Shown here in pieces: positions 15,900-23,709 of a stretch of DNA of 64,000 nt. The notes under the pieces were generated by a model. That model made no database searches and was not told the DNA's origin. It saw only the letters and a program-made list of their open reading frames with translations. Origin of the DNA: Streptomyces tropicalis (GTDB lineage Bacteria; Actinomycetota; Actinomycetes; Streptomycetales; Streptomycetaceae); assembly GCF_029269835.1 (NCBI RefSeq), contig NZ_JARJBB010000014.1, forward strand, positions 110,696 to 174,695. Direction: 5' to 3'. The position numbers were made by a program, and so were the translations under genes. Numbering within the stretch: the stretch's first letter is position 1; each line of letters starts with the position of its first letter.

Positions 15900-18590
15900 T
15901 CAGAGCAGCCCGTCCCACATCTGCTCCAGCAGCACCGACCACCAGCTCTCCGGCGATCCGAGGGCCGCCGGGTCCAGCGCGGCGAGCTGCGCCTGGAAGT
16001 CGACGGTCCAGCGGCCCGCCTGCTCCTGGTTCAGCCCGTACCGCAGCCGCCACATCCGCCCGAGCAGCGCGAGGCAGCGGGCGAACTCCGGCAGTCCGGT
16101 GTTCACGAACTGCGGCGGCACGGACGTCCCGCCCGGACCCGCCTCCACCGGCACGGCCACGATGTTCGCCGTCCCGTACTGGACGCAGAGCGCCTTGCCG
16201 AAGTCGCTGCCCATCACCAGGTACGAGCCGGCGTCCGGCGCCGGCTGCACCCCGCGCTCGGCCGCCAGCTCCGCCAGCGTCGGCACCGGGCGGCCCGGCT
16301 GGGCCTGCGCCCAGAAGAAGGGGCCCATGTCGGCGGGCAGGCCGGCCACCACCAGGGTGTGCGCCACGACCGGCGGCACGCCCTGCCGGGACACCGCCGC
16401 CTGCTCGAAGCGGAACACCCCCGGACCGAACGCGGCACCGAGCTCCTGCGCGATGCCCTCCGGCGGGATCGGCGGCACCGGCTGCACCGGCTGCAGCGGT
16501 GCCCGCACCGGGCCCGGACGCGCCGGACCGTCGGCCACCTGGTGCAACTCGCCCTGGTGCGCGAGCAGTTCCTGCATGCCCTGCTGCCGGCTGGCGTGGT
16601 CGGTGCCGTACGGCGCGATCGACGCGATGCGCGCCTGCGGCCACTGCTCGCGGATCATCCGCGCGCAGTAGGCACCGGGCAGCTCGCACGACTCCAGCTC
16701 CGTGTGCAGCTCCAGCACCTGGTCCGGCGGCACGTTCATGGCACGCAGCTCGTGGAAGATCTGCCACTCCGGGTGCGGGGTGCCCGGCGCCGAGCGGCGG
16801 ATCAGCTGCTGCTCCGAGCCGTCCTGGGCGCGGTAGCGCAGCACCGCCTGGTAGCCGGGGCCGACCGTCGGCGCCGCCGGCGGCGGGTAGCCGTACGCGG
16901 GAGGCTGACCCGGCAACGGCTGCCCGGGCACGGGCGGCAGGCCCGGCACGGGAGCCTGGCCGGGGAAGGGCGGCTGGCCCTGCATCGGCGCGCCGGGCGG
17001 GGGCATCGCGCCGGGCGGCATCGGCTGCGGCGGGCCCGGGGGCATGCCGGGGGCGCCGGGCGGCGCGGGGGGCTGCGGCGCGCCGCCCGTCCGGCCCGGA
17101 TCCGCCAGCATCGTCGCCGCATGGTGCACCCCGCCCGCAGGCGTACCCGGCCCACCCGGCGCCGGCGGCTGCGGAGCACCCGGGGCGACCGGCGGCGGAG
17201 GCGGCGGACCGGCGGGGGCACCCGGAGCTCCGGGCGGCCCAGGCGGCCCGGGAGGCTGCGGCGCACCGCCCATCCGGCCCGGATCCGCCAGCATCGTCGC
17301 CGCATGGTGCACCCCGCCCGCAGGCGTACCCGGCCCACCCGGCGCCGGCGGCTGCGGGGCCGAGGGCGGCTGCGGGGCACCCGGACCGGCCGGGGCCTCC
17401 GGGCCCTCGGGACCGAGGGAGGACACGAGCTGCGTCGGCAGGTAGGACCCGCCGGAGGCACCGGGAGCGCCGGGTGCCTCCGGGGCGGGCGCGGCACCGG
17501 GGCGCGCGCCGGGGGTGCCGGGCGCACCCGGCGGCGGAGGCATGGCCGCCCCGCCGCGCCGGGGCGGGGGCGCCGCCTTGCTCGTCGCGGCGTCGGCGAT
17601 GTCACCGGCGCTCGGCGGCAACGGCCGCCCGGGAGCACCCGCGACCGGCGGAGGCGGCGTGCCGGGACCCTGCACGGGACCGCCCGGCGGCGGAGGCGGA
17701 GGCGTGCCCGGACCCTGCGCCGGACCGCCCGGCGGCGGAGGCGGAGGCGTGCCGCCCTGGGACGCGCCCGGCGCGAACGGAGCACCCGGGGCGCCCGGGA
17801 CGGCCTGCGCACCCGAGGTGCCCGGCTCGTCCACTGCCGGCGCGACGGTCGTCCGCGGCAGCCGGCTGCCCCCGGCGATCAGCGCCGTCTTCGCGTCCGG
17901 CGCGGCCGGCGGCGGCGTGGCGTCACCGGCCCCGCTCAGCGGCGGCGCGAACACCGTCGCGGGCAGCGGCACCGAACGGTCCTCCCCCGCATCGGCGTTG
18001 GTGTCGGTGCCCGCCCACGGCGTCGCGCCGGCGGGCGGCTCCGCCGCAGCCGGCGCGGAGGGCGCGGCGGGCGCACCAGGCCCCGGCATCCCGGCCTGCG
18101 TCTGCGGCAGCCCGGCCGCCCCGGACGCGCCCCCGGCGGAGGCACCCGCACCGGAGCCCGCGTCCACGGAAGCCCCGGCGCCGGAGGCCGACCCGGCCGC
18201 CTCGCCCCGCCGGTCCGGAATCCCCAGCTTGTCCGCCGCCTCCTGCAGCCACTCCGGCGGACTGAGCAGGAACGACGTCTGGTTGAGGTCCACCCGGGCC
18301 GGCGCCGGCGCCGGCGCGGCCGGCTCCTGCGGACGCCCGTACTCCTCCTCGTAGCGGCGGATCACCTCACCGACCGGCAGGGACGGCCACAGCGTCGCCT
18401 CCCCGCTGTCCCGGGCGATCACCAGCCGCTGCGCGCCGCCGTCCGACCGCGGCCCCTCGGCGCGGTCCTCCGCCCACACCACGAAGCCGAGCTCGAACTC
18501 CCGCACCCGCACCTCACGGTGCTGGTACGCGGGCACGTCCCCGTTGATCCACTCCTCGGCGCGCTCCTGCGCCTGCGCGAACGTCACCAT
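15900..18590 (-). CDS. Fusion of YrhB/Imm35-like, Pro-rich linker, nucleic-acid deaminase-like and SUKH-4 domains
   Basis: 896 residues. Residues 1-90 resemble the YrhB/Imm35 immunity fold (AQERAEEWINGD, WAEDRAEG). Residues about 125-570 are a Pro/Gly/Ala linker with internal repeats. Residues about 575-700 look like a deaminase of the polymorphic-toxin class: His629-Thr-Glu631 is followed by Cys635 and Cys642 in the block ESCELPGAYC, the HxE plus zinc-Cys arrangement. Residues about 710-893 resemble SUKH-4, an immunity fold. There is no signal peptide, so it should be cytosolic. It lies 10 nt behind the WHH/SUKH-1 gene, forming an operon. Toxin and immunity in one chain suggests a self-held or regulatory module rather than a secreted effector. 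Domain naming is from motif memory; the SUKH-4 and deaminase calls are good, the YrhB call moderate. Confidence 0.75.
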   Translation of the reverse strand: MVTFAQAQERAEEWINGDVPAYQHREVRVREFELGFVVWAEDRAEGPRSDGGAQRLVIARDSGEATLWPSLPVGEVIRRYEEEYGRPQEPAAPAPAPARVDLNQTSFLLSPPEWLQEAADKLGIPDRRGEAAGSASGAGASVDAGSGAGASAGGASGAAGLPQTQAGMPGPGAPAAPSAPAAAEPPAGATPWAGTDTNADAGEDRSVPLPATVFAPPLSGAGDATPPPAAPDAKTALIAGGSRLPRTTVAPAVDEPGTSGAQAVPGAPGAPFAPGASQGGTPPPPPPGGPAQGPGTPPPPPPGGPVQGPGTPPPPVAGAPGRPLPPSAGDIADAATSKAAPPPRRGGAAMPPPPGAPGTPGARPGAAPAPEAPGAPGASGGSYLPTQLVSSLGPEGPEAPAGPGAPQPPSAPQPPAPGGPGTPAGGVHHAATMLADPGRMGGAPQPPGPPGPPGAPGAPAGPPPPPPVAPGAPQPPAPGGPGTPAGGVHHAATMLADPGRTGGAPQPPAPPGAPGMPPGPPQPMPPGAMPPPGAPMQGQPPFPGQAPVPGLPPVPGQPLPGQPPAYGYPPPAAPTVGPGYQAVLRYRAQDGSEQQLIRRSAPGTPHPEWQIFHELRAMNVPPDQVLELHTELESCELPGAYCARMIREQWPQARIASIAPYGTDHASRQQGMQELLAHQGELHQVADGPARPGPVRAPLQPVQPVPPIPPEGIAQELGAAFGPGVFRFEQAAVSRQGVPPVVAHTLVVAGLPADMGPFFWAQAQPGRPVPTLAELAAERGVQPAPDAGSYLVMGSDFGKALCVQYGTANIVAVPVEAGPGGTSVPPQFVNTGLPEFARCLALLGRMWRLRYGLNQEQAGRWTVDFQAQLAALDPAALGSPESWWSVLLEQMWDGLL
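17090..17357. repeat. Two perfect 85-bp direct repeats inside the Pro-rich linker
   Basis: Positions 17090-17174 and 17273-17357 are identical over 85 bp. They encode a non-Pro-rich island (HHAATMLADPGR) embedded in Pro/Gly sequence, so this is a duplicated linker segment and a likely site of copy-number variation. Shorter GGCGGAGGCGGAGGCGTGCC repeats occur at about 17690-17755 in the same linker. Confidence 0.9.
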
Positions 18591-18600
18591 CGCTGAAAAC

Positions 18601-19599
18601 TCACTCCCCCACCGGCGGCCCGGACGGAACGGCCACCGCCCGCGCGAACCCGCCGTCCACCATCAGATTCGCCACCGTCTCCAACTCGGGCGGCGACCCG
18701 GCCAGACGGGACAGGAACACGTCGAAGTCGTCACCGCAGGGCCGCAGCAGCCGCTCCACCCGCTCCGCCTGCGACCATCCCGGGTCGACGTCCCGCACGT
18801 CGTCGTACGCGCAGAACCACACCGACCCGATCCGGTCGCCCTTCACCTTCACCGCCAGCAGGCCGCCCTGCACGAAACCCACCCCGAGGTAGTCCTTCGT
18901 GAGGTGGTCGCGCAGGCACTTGTTGACGTACACCAGGTCGTTGACCGCCGCCTCCTCCCGCACGGTGAAGAACGGCTGGTCCACCAGCAGGCCCAACTCG
19001 GCGTCCAGCGCCGTCCCCACCGGCGCGCAACCGCCCGCCGCCTTCAGGAACGACCGGTACGCGCCCGGCAGCCGGTACCCGAGGTCCTCCTCGACCCCCA
19101 GCACCTGCTGCTCCGACACCGCGACGCCCGACTTCGGCAGCCCGACGTGCGCCGGCCGCGTCTCCTGAAGAGGCCGGGTGCCGCGCTTCGCCTGGTCGAC
19201 GTTCGCGGTCGCGATCCCGCCGTGGTGCCGCAGCAGCGCCTTCACCTCGACCGGGACCAGTTCGAGCCGGCGGCCGCCCGCCACGTGGTGCCACGTCCAG
19301 CCGTGCGGCGTCGCCACGTCCGGCACCGTGTCCCACAGCTCGTGCCCCGACGCCGCCAGTGCCGCGTTCGCCGACACGTAGTCCGTCAGCCGCAGCTCGT
19401 CGACGCCGAAACCCTCCGGCGGATCCGCGATCTCGGCCGCCGCCCGCGCATAGGGGGAGAAGTCCGGAAAGCCGTGCTCGTCCATCCGCACACCCCTCGG
19501 GTGGCGGGCGGCCCGGACCGGGTCCGGGAAGTGCACGACCTGCCCGGCGTAGGCCGCGTTCGGCGGCGCGGCTTGCTGCCCGAGCCGACCTGTCGTCAT
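18601..19599 (-). CDS. WHH-type HNH/EndoVII nuclease domain fused to SUKH-1 (SMI1/KNR4) domain
   Basis: 332 residues from ATG 19599 (AGGGGG 9 nt upstream). Residues about 60-135 resemble the WHH branch of HNH/endonuclease VII toxins: ELWDTVPDVATPHGWTWHHV with Trp103-His104-His105, then LVPVEVKALLRHHGG. In the family as I know it a His usually stands where Lys120 is, so nuclease activity may be weakened. Residues about 150-270 match SUKH-1 (EEDLGYRLPGAYRSFLKAAGG), the immunity fold that neutralises such nucleases. Having both in one polypeptide is notable. First gene of a two-gene operon with the deaminase/SUKH-4 fusion, 10 nt apart, and divergent from the YwqJ/SUKH-3 pair. Confidence 0.82.
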   Translation of the reverse strand: MTTGRLGQQAAPPNAAYAGQVVHFPDPVRAARHPRGVRMDEHGFPDFSPYARAAAEIADPPEGFGVDELRLTDYVSANAALAASGHELWDTVPDVATPHGWTWHHVAGGRRLELVPVEVKALLRHHGGIATANVDQAKRGTRPLQETRPAHVGLPKSGVAVSEQQVLGVEEDLGYRLPGAYRSFLKAAGGCAPVGTALDAELGLLVDQPFFTVREEAAVNDLVYVNKCLRDHLTKDYLGVGFVQGGLLAVKVKGDRIGSVWFCAYDDVRDVDPGWSQAERVERLLRPCGDDFDVFLSRLAGSPPELETVANLMVDGGFARAVAVPSGPPVGE

Positions 19600-19888
19600 G
19601 GCGGTTGCCCCCTGCGGCACTCTGGTACGGCCCACGGCCACCGGCATCCTCACCGGCCGCCCGGCCCGTATCGACTACGTCTCTTTCCACACATTGACCG
19701 CAGCGATGGCGGTGCCGACAGCCTAAGCGGTACGGCCCCACCGGTCACCGGGCCTCCACTTCCGTGACCAGCCGTCACCCCGCCGTGACGGACCGGACCC
19801 GCCCGGGCGTGTCGCACCGCCCCAGCTTCCGCACCAGCCACGGGATTTGGCAGTCTGTGTCCTTCCGGGGGATGCTCGGGAGGGGAAG

Positions 19889-20410
19889 ATGATCATGAAC
19901 GCGACGCACGCCGGCCCGCAGACCAGCACGTCCGGCGACCCGAGGATCGGCTGGAGCAGCACCGAATCCCCCCGCATCCCCACACTGCTGCACCGCCGCG
20001 ACGGCATACTCCCCACCGTGGCCGCCGCCCTCTCCGTCCGCGGCGCCACCCTCACCGGCACCGCCGCCCGCAGCGACCACCCCCCAACCCTGCACCCCCT
20101 CGTGCAGGACTACCTCGACACCCTCACCAGCTCCCAGCGCGACCGCTTCACCGGCCGCTGCGCCGAGACCATCCTCATCTCCCGGCACATCACCGCCGTC
20201 GACACCGCCCGCAGCAGACGCGCCGCCCGCAAACCCATCACCAGCGGCGAAGCACGCAAAGCACTCAAAGGCGCCAAACTCACCGCCCGTCACATCCGCG
20301 AGGACGGCGACCCCCTGCACGGCTCCTTCGCCGCCCCCTGCCGCGCCTGCACCGCACTCGGCGCCCACTTCGGCGTCCGCGTCATCGACCCCACGACCAC
20401 CGGCGGCTGA
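19889..20410 (+). CDS. YwqJ-type nucleic-acid deaminase, toxin-like
   Basis: 173 residues. The ATG at 19889 follows GGGAGGGGAAG closely; the ATG at 19895 is an alternative. The core has Cys91-Ala-Glu93 (FTGRCAETILISRH) and Pro150-Cys151-Arg-Ala-Cys154, the CAE and PCxxC motifs of the YwqJ deaminase family of polymorphic toxins, with the expected spacing and a GVRV strand after the second motif. These enzymes are predicted to deaminate bases in nucleic acid. Here the domain stands almost alone, without WXG, RHS or signal sequences. The next gene encodes a SUKH-3 protein, the usual immunity partner. Confidence 0.85.
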   Translation: MIMNATHAGPQTSTSGDPRIGWSSTESPRIPTLLHRRDGILPTVAAALSVRGATLTGTAARSDHPPTLHPLVQDYLDTLTSSQRDRFTGRCAETILISRHITAVDTARSRRAARKPITSGEARKALKGAKLTARHIREDGDPLHGSFAAPCRACTALGAHFGVRVIDPTTTGG

Positions 20411-20483
20411 CCCCACCCGCGCCCGACACCCCGCCACCGTCCCGGACGCCCCACCGCGCCACCGCCACCACGAACAAGGGCCG

Positions 20484-21017
20484 ATGCACACCGACCGCAC
20501 CTCCACCCCCGGACGCCCGACCCCGCGCGAGCACGGCACACCCGCCCCCCGCTTCGCCCCACCCGTCGACACCGCCCTGCGCGCCGCCGGCTGGCAGCCC
20601 GGACGCTGGGACATAAAGCAGGCCGAGATCTGGGCCGACACCCTCCGCGACCACACCTCGCCCGCCGGACACCGCCACACCGTCTTCCCCGCCGCCGTCG
20701 AGGCCTGGGCCGAATTCGGCGGACTGCACATCGCCCCCACCGGCGCCGGACGCCAGATCGCCCCCGCCGCCCTCCACCTCGACCCCCTGCACGGCCTCCA
20801 CCTCGCCCGCACCCTCGGCGACCTCGGCCGCGCCCTCGGCACCGGCGTCTGCCCCCTCGGCAGCGAGACCGACACGAACACCCTGCTCGCCATCGACACC
20901 GAGGGCCGCGCCTACGCCCTCGACCACACCGGCGACTGGTACCTCGGACCCGACGTCGACCAGGCCCTCACCGCCCTCGTCACCGGCACCGCACCGGACC
21001 GCCTCACCACCGGCTGA
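20484..21017 (+). CDS. SUKH-3 family immunity protein
   Basis: 177 residues. After a disordered N-terminus of about 30 residues the pattern AAGWQPGRWDIKQAEIWADTL and the block WAEFGGLHIAPTGAGR match SUKH-3, a fold that binds and blocks nuclease and deaminase toxins. It follows the YwqJ deaminase gene by 73 nt on the same strand, so it is the predicted antitoxin. The ribosome site is weak (AAGGG). Confidence 0.85.
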   Translation: MHTDRTSTPGRPTPREHGTPAPRFAPPVDTALRAAGWQPGRWDIKQAEIWADTLRDHTSPAGHRHTVFPAAVEAWAEFGGLHIAPTGAGRQIAPAALHLDPLHGLHLARTLGDLGRALGTGVCPLGSETDTNTLLAIDTEGRAYALDHTGDWYLGPDVDQALTALVTGTAPDRLTTG

Positions 21018-21090
21018 CCCGCCACCCGCACCCCCACCGGCCACCCGCACACACACCGGCACCACCCACCGACCCGGCCACCGGACCCGG

Positions 21091-21132
21091 ACCGGCACCG
21101 GCACCGGCACCGGCACCGGCACCGGCACCGGC
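21091..21132. repeat. Hexanucleotide tandem repeat ACCGGC x7
   Basis: Seven perfect tandem copies of ACCGGC in the gap between the convergent SUKH-3 gene and the histidine kinase gene. No conventional terminator hairpin is seen there. A length-variable microsatellite is likely. Confidence 0.95.
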
Positions 21133-21152
21133 ACCCGGGCATCCACCGGCAC

Positions 21153-22463
21153 CTACACCGCCGGAATCACCGCCGACACCCGGAAACCGCCCGCCTCCGT
21201 CGGCCCCGACACGAACACACCCCCCAACGCCGACACCCGCTCCCGCATCCCCAGCAACCCGTTCCCCCCGGACGGCAACCGCACCGACGCGGACGCAGCC
21301 CGAGGCGGCGGCTCGTTCTCCACCTGCATCGCGATCTCCGACACCCGATGCGCCAACCGCACCCGCGTCCGCGCCCCCGACGCATGCTTGTGCACGTTCG
21401 TCAGCGCCTCCTGCACCACCCGGTACGCCGTCTGCTCCACCTCCGCCGCATACGGACGCACCTCCCCCTCCACCGACAGCTGCACCACCATCCCGGCCGC
21501 CGCCGACTGCCCCACCAGCTCCTCCAACTCCGACAGGCACGGCCCCTCCGCCACCACCTGCTCCCCCGCCGCACCCCGCCACGCCGCCGCGGCCGCCGCC
21601 GCCCCCACCGCGGCCAACGGCACCGCCACCCGCTCCGGGCCCGGCTCACCGCTGCGCAGCACCCCGAGCATCTCCCGCAACTCCGTCAGCGCCTGCCGGC
21701 CCATGTCCCCGACCAGCGCCGCGTTCCGCACCGCCTTGTCCGGATCCTTCCGCGCCACCGCCTGCAACGCCGCCGCGTGCACCACCATCAGACTCACCCG
21801 GTGCGCCACCACGTCGTGCATCTCCCGCGCGATCCGGGTCCGCTCCTCACCACGCGCCCACTCGGCCCGCTCCTCCGCACGCTCCGCCAGCAGCTGCAGC
21901 TCCCGCTCCAGACTGTCCGCCCGCTCCCGCAGACTCTCCATCAACCGCCGGCGCGCCCCGACGTACAGCCCGAGCAGCAGCGGAGGAGCCGTCAGCCCCA
22001 GCGAGGTGGTGACCGCCGCGAACGGCACGAACCAGTCCCCGAGGGTCAGATCCCCCCGCGCCATGTCCTGCCGCACCCGCACGAAGGTCACGATCATCGT
22101 CCCGAACAGCGACATGCCGGCCAGCGCCGCGATCACCCGGCGCGGCAGCTCGCACGTCGCCAGCGTGTAGAGGCCGACGACCCCCATCAGGAAGCCCATC
22201 TGGGCCGGCGTGATCGCGACCGACACCAGCACGACGGCGATCGGCCACCGCCGCCGGAGCAGCAGCACGGAACCGGCCAGCAGACCGAACACCACACCCG
22301 CCGACACCGGGATCCCCGCGTCCCGGGCGAAGGGGATCCCCTCCACCCCGCACTCCAGCGCGGACACCACCGCGAGGCCCCCGTCGAGCACCGCACTGCG
22401 CCACCGCGCCCACCACCACGGCCCGGTCCGGGCCACCGCACGCTCTTCCCCCGTCCTGGTCAT
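21153..22463 (-). CDS. Orphan sensor histidine kinase, NarL/DesK type (HisKA_3)
   Basis: 436 residues from ATG 22463. Four to five membrane helices fill residues about 25-170, followed by a coiled-coil linker, the HisKA_3 box ARGEERTRIAREMHDVVAHRVSLM with the phospho-accepting His in EMHD, and a C-terminal HATPase domain (VVQEALTNVHKHA, GNGLLGMRERVSALGG). A TAGGGT -10 box ends 7 nt before the ATG, so the message is probably leaderless, which supports this start. No response regulator gene is adjacent on either side, unusual for this class. Confidence 0.92.
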   Translation of the reverse strand: MTRTGEERAVARTGPWWWARWRSAVLDGGLAVVSALECGVEGIPFARDAGIPVSAGVVFGLLAGSVLLLRRRWPIAVVLVSVAITPAQMGFLMGVVGLYTLATCELPRRVIAALAGMSLFGTMIVTFVRVRQDMARGDLTLGDWFVPFAAVTTSLGLTAPPLLLGLYVGARRRLMESLRERADSLERELQLLAERAEERAEWARGEERTRIAREMHDVVAHRVSLMVVHAAALQAVARKDPDKAVRNAALVGDMGRQALTELREMLGVLRSGEPGPERVAVPLAAVGAAAAAAAWRGAAGEQVVAEGPCLSELEELVGQSAAAGMVVQLSVEGEVRPYAAEVEQTAYRVVQEALTNVHKHASGARTRVRLAHRVSEIAMQVENEPPPRAASASVRLPSGGNGLLGMRERVSALGGVFVSGPTEAGGFRVSAVIPAV

Positions 22464-22470
22464 GCCCTCC

Positions 22471-22476
22471 ACCCTA
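22471..22476 (-). promoter_or_regulatory. -10 box TAGGGT of the histidine kinase gene
   Basis: TAGGGT on the minus strand with 7 nt to the ATG. A matching -35 is not clear. The rest of 22464-22625 shows no gene. Confidence 0.5.
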
Positions 22477-22625
22477 CGGGCGCCCGGCACGGCTTTTCCG
22501 GCGAGTTTCCGCTACCGCCACACACCACACGCCGCACCCGAATACCAGCGAATCCACCCACCGTCCCTCGAACTGCTGAACCATTCCCCGTTCACCCCCG
22601 GAGCCTCACATTCCGGCCGGACGGT

Positions 22626-23492
22626 ATGCACATGGCACATTCACACGGCACGTACGCGGACTTCGAGGGACTGCGCGAGCGGGCGGTGGCGCTGAGGCGC
22701 GAGGGATACAGCCTTCGACAGATCCGCGACGAGCTCCAGGTTCACAACAAGGCCACCCTTCAGCGCCTCGTCGAGGGCGAGCCGCCTCCGGCGTGGACCA
22801 AACGCCCGCGCGCGAAGGACGACCTGCGCACGCGGGCCCGGGAACTGCGCGGGCAGGGGTGGACGTACAACCAGATCCAGGCCGAGCTGGGCTGCTCCAA
22901 GAGCTCGGTCTCCCTGTGGGTACGGGATCTGCCGCACCCCGAGCCCCGCTACACACCCGAGGAGCGGCGAGCTCGCATGAATGAAGGACTCGCCAGGCAC
23001 CGCGCGGCCGAGGACGAGGAGCGCAGGAAGACCAGGCTGGCGGCTCATCGCGAGGTCGGCGAGATGACGGATCGCGAGCTCTTTTTCGCAGGGGTCGCGC
23101 TGTACTGGGCCGAGGGGTCCAAGAGCAAGCCGTACGCCCGGCGCGAGCGAGTCGTCTTCGTCAATAGCGACCCGGACGTCATCAAGGTCTACCTGGCATG
23201 GCTCGACCTGCTCGACGTGGACCGGGAGCGTCTTCGTTTCCGTGTACTCATTCATGAGTCCGCAGACGTCGATGCAGCTCACCGCTACTGGGCAGACATC
23301 GCTGAGGTCGACCCATCGGCCTTCACCAAGCCAACCCTGAAGAGGCACAACCCGAAGACCGCCCGCAAGAACACCGGCACCGAGTACCACGGCTGTCTCG
23401 TGGTCGGAGTCACGAGAGGTGCCCACCTGTACAACCGCATCGAGGGCTGGTGGGCGGGGATCACAACCCATGCCGAAGCATGTCTCCGGTAA
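22626..23492 (+). CDS. HTH protein with degenerate LAGLIDADG-like core, function unknown
   Basis: 288 residues. Two helix-turn-helix segments occur in the first 105 residues (GYSLRQIRDELQVHNKATLQ and GWTYNQIQAELGCSKSSVSLW). The central block ELFFAGVALYWAEGSKSK and later VVFVNSDPDVIKVYL resemble the helix and strand order of LAGLIDADG homing endonucleases or the WhiA core, but the acidic residues are not conserved well enough to claim cleavage. Start could be ATG 22626 or ATG 22632; no ribosome site is evident. GC3 is slightly lower than its neighbours. It ends 14 nt before tRNA-Gln. I do not recognise a characterised homologue. Confidence 0.7.
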   Translation: MHMAHSHGTYADFEGLRERAVALRREGYSLRQIRDELQVHNKATLQRLVEGEPPPAWTKRPRAKDDLRTRARELRGQGWTYNQIQAELGCSKSSVSLWVRDLPHPEPRYTPEERRARMNEGLARHRAAEDEERRKTRLAAHREVGEMTDRELFFAGVALYWAEGSKSKPYARRERVVFVNSDPDVIKVYLAWLDLLDVDRERLRFRVLIHESADVDAAHRYWADIAEVDPSAFTKPTLKRHNPKTARKNTGTEYHGCLVVGVTRGAHLYNRIEGWWAGITTHAEACLR

Positions 23493-23506
23493 GGTCTGAA
23501 GCGCTG

Positions 23507-23582
23507 TCCCCCGTGGTGTAACCGGCAGCACACTAGATTTTGGATCTAGCAGGACAAGGTTCGAATCCTTGCGGGGGAGCCA
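23507..23582 (+). tRNA. tRNA-Gln (anticodon TTG)
   Basis: Acceptor TCCCCCG pairs with CGGGGGA (23572-23578), the anticodon stem CTAGA/TCTAG encloses the loop TTTTGGA giving anticodon TTG (Gln, CAA), and the T arm GGTTCGAATCC is present. Discriminator G and an encoded CCA follow. No second copy of its 3' end is seen in the window, so it is not acting as an attachment site here. Confidence 0.96.
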
Positions 23583-23709
23583 CAGCGCACGCGACCGTCG
23601 TTCGGGTCCTGACCCAGTGGGGTCGGGACCCGCTCTCATTTCCCCCCAACCTCGCCCCGCTATCCTGCGAACGTCCACCCCCACCCATTCAGAGCCGAAG
23701 GGCATTTCC

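Noticed and set aside
15900..18590. Reading the deaminase/SUKH-4 protein as a DNA-binding or cell-wall protein because of its Pro-rich linker
   Set aside because: No signal peptide or membrane helix is present, and the ordered parts match immunity and deaminase patterns.
23507..23582. tRNA-Gln as an integration site
   Set aside because: No direct repeat of the tRNA 3' end and no integrase in the neighbourhood; glmU follows directly as in core chromosomes.
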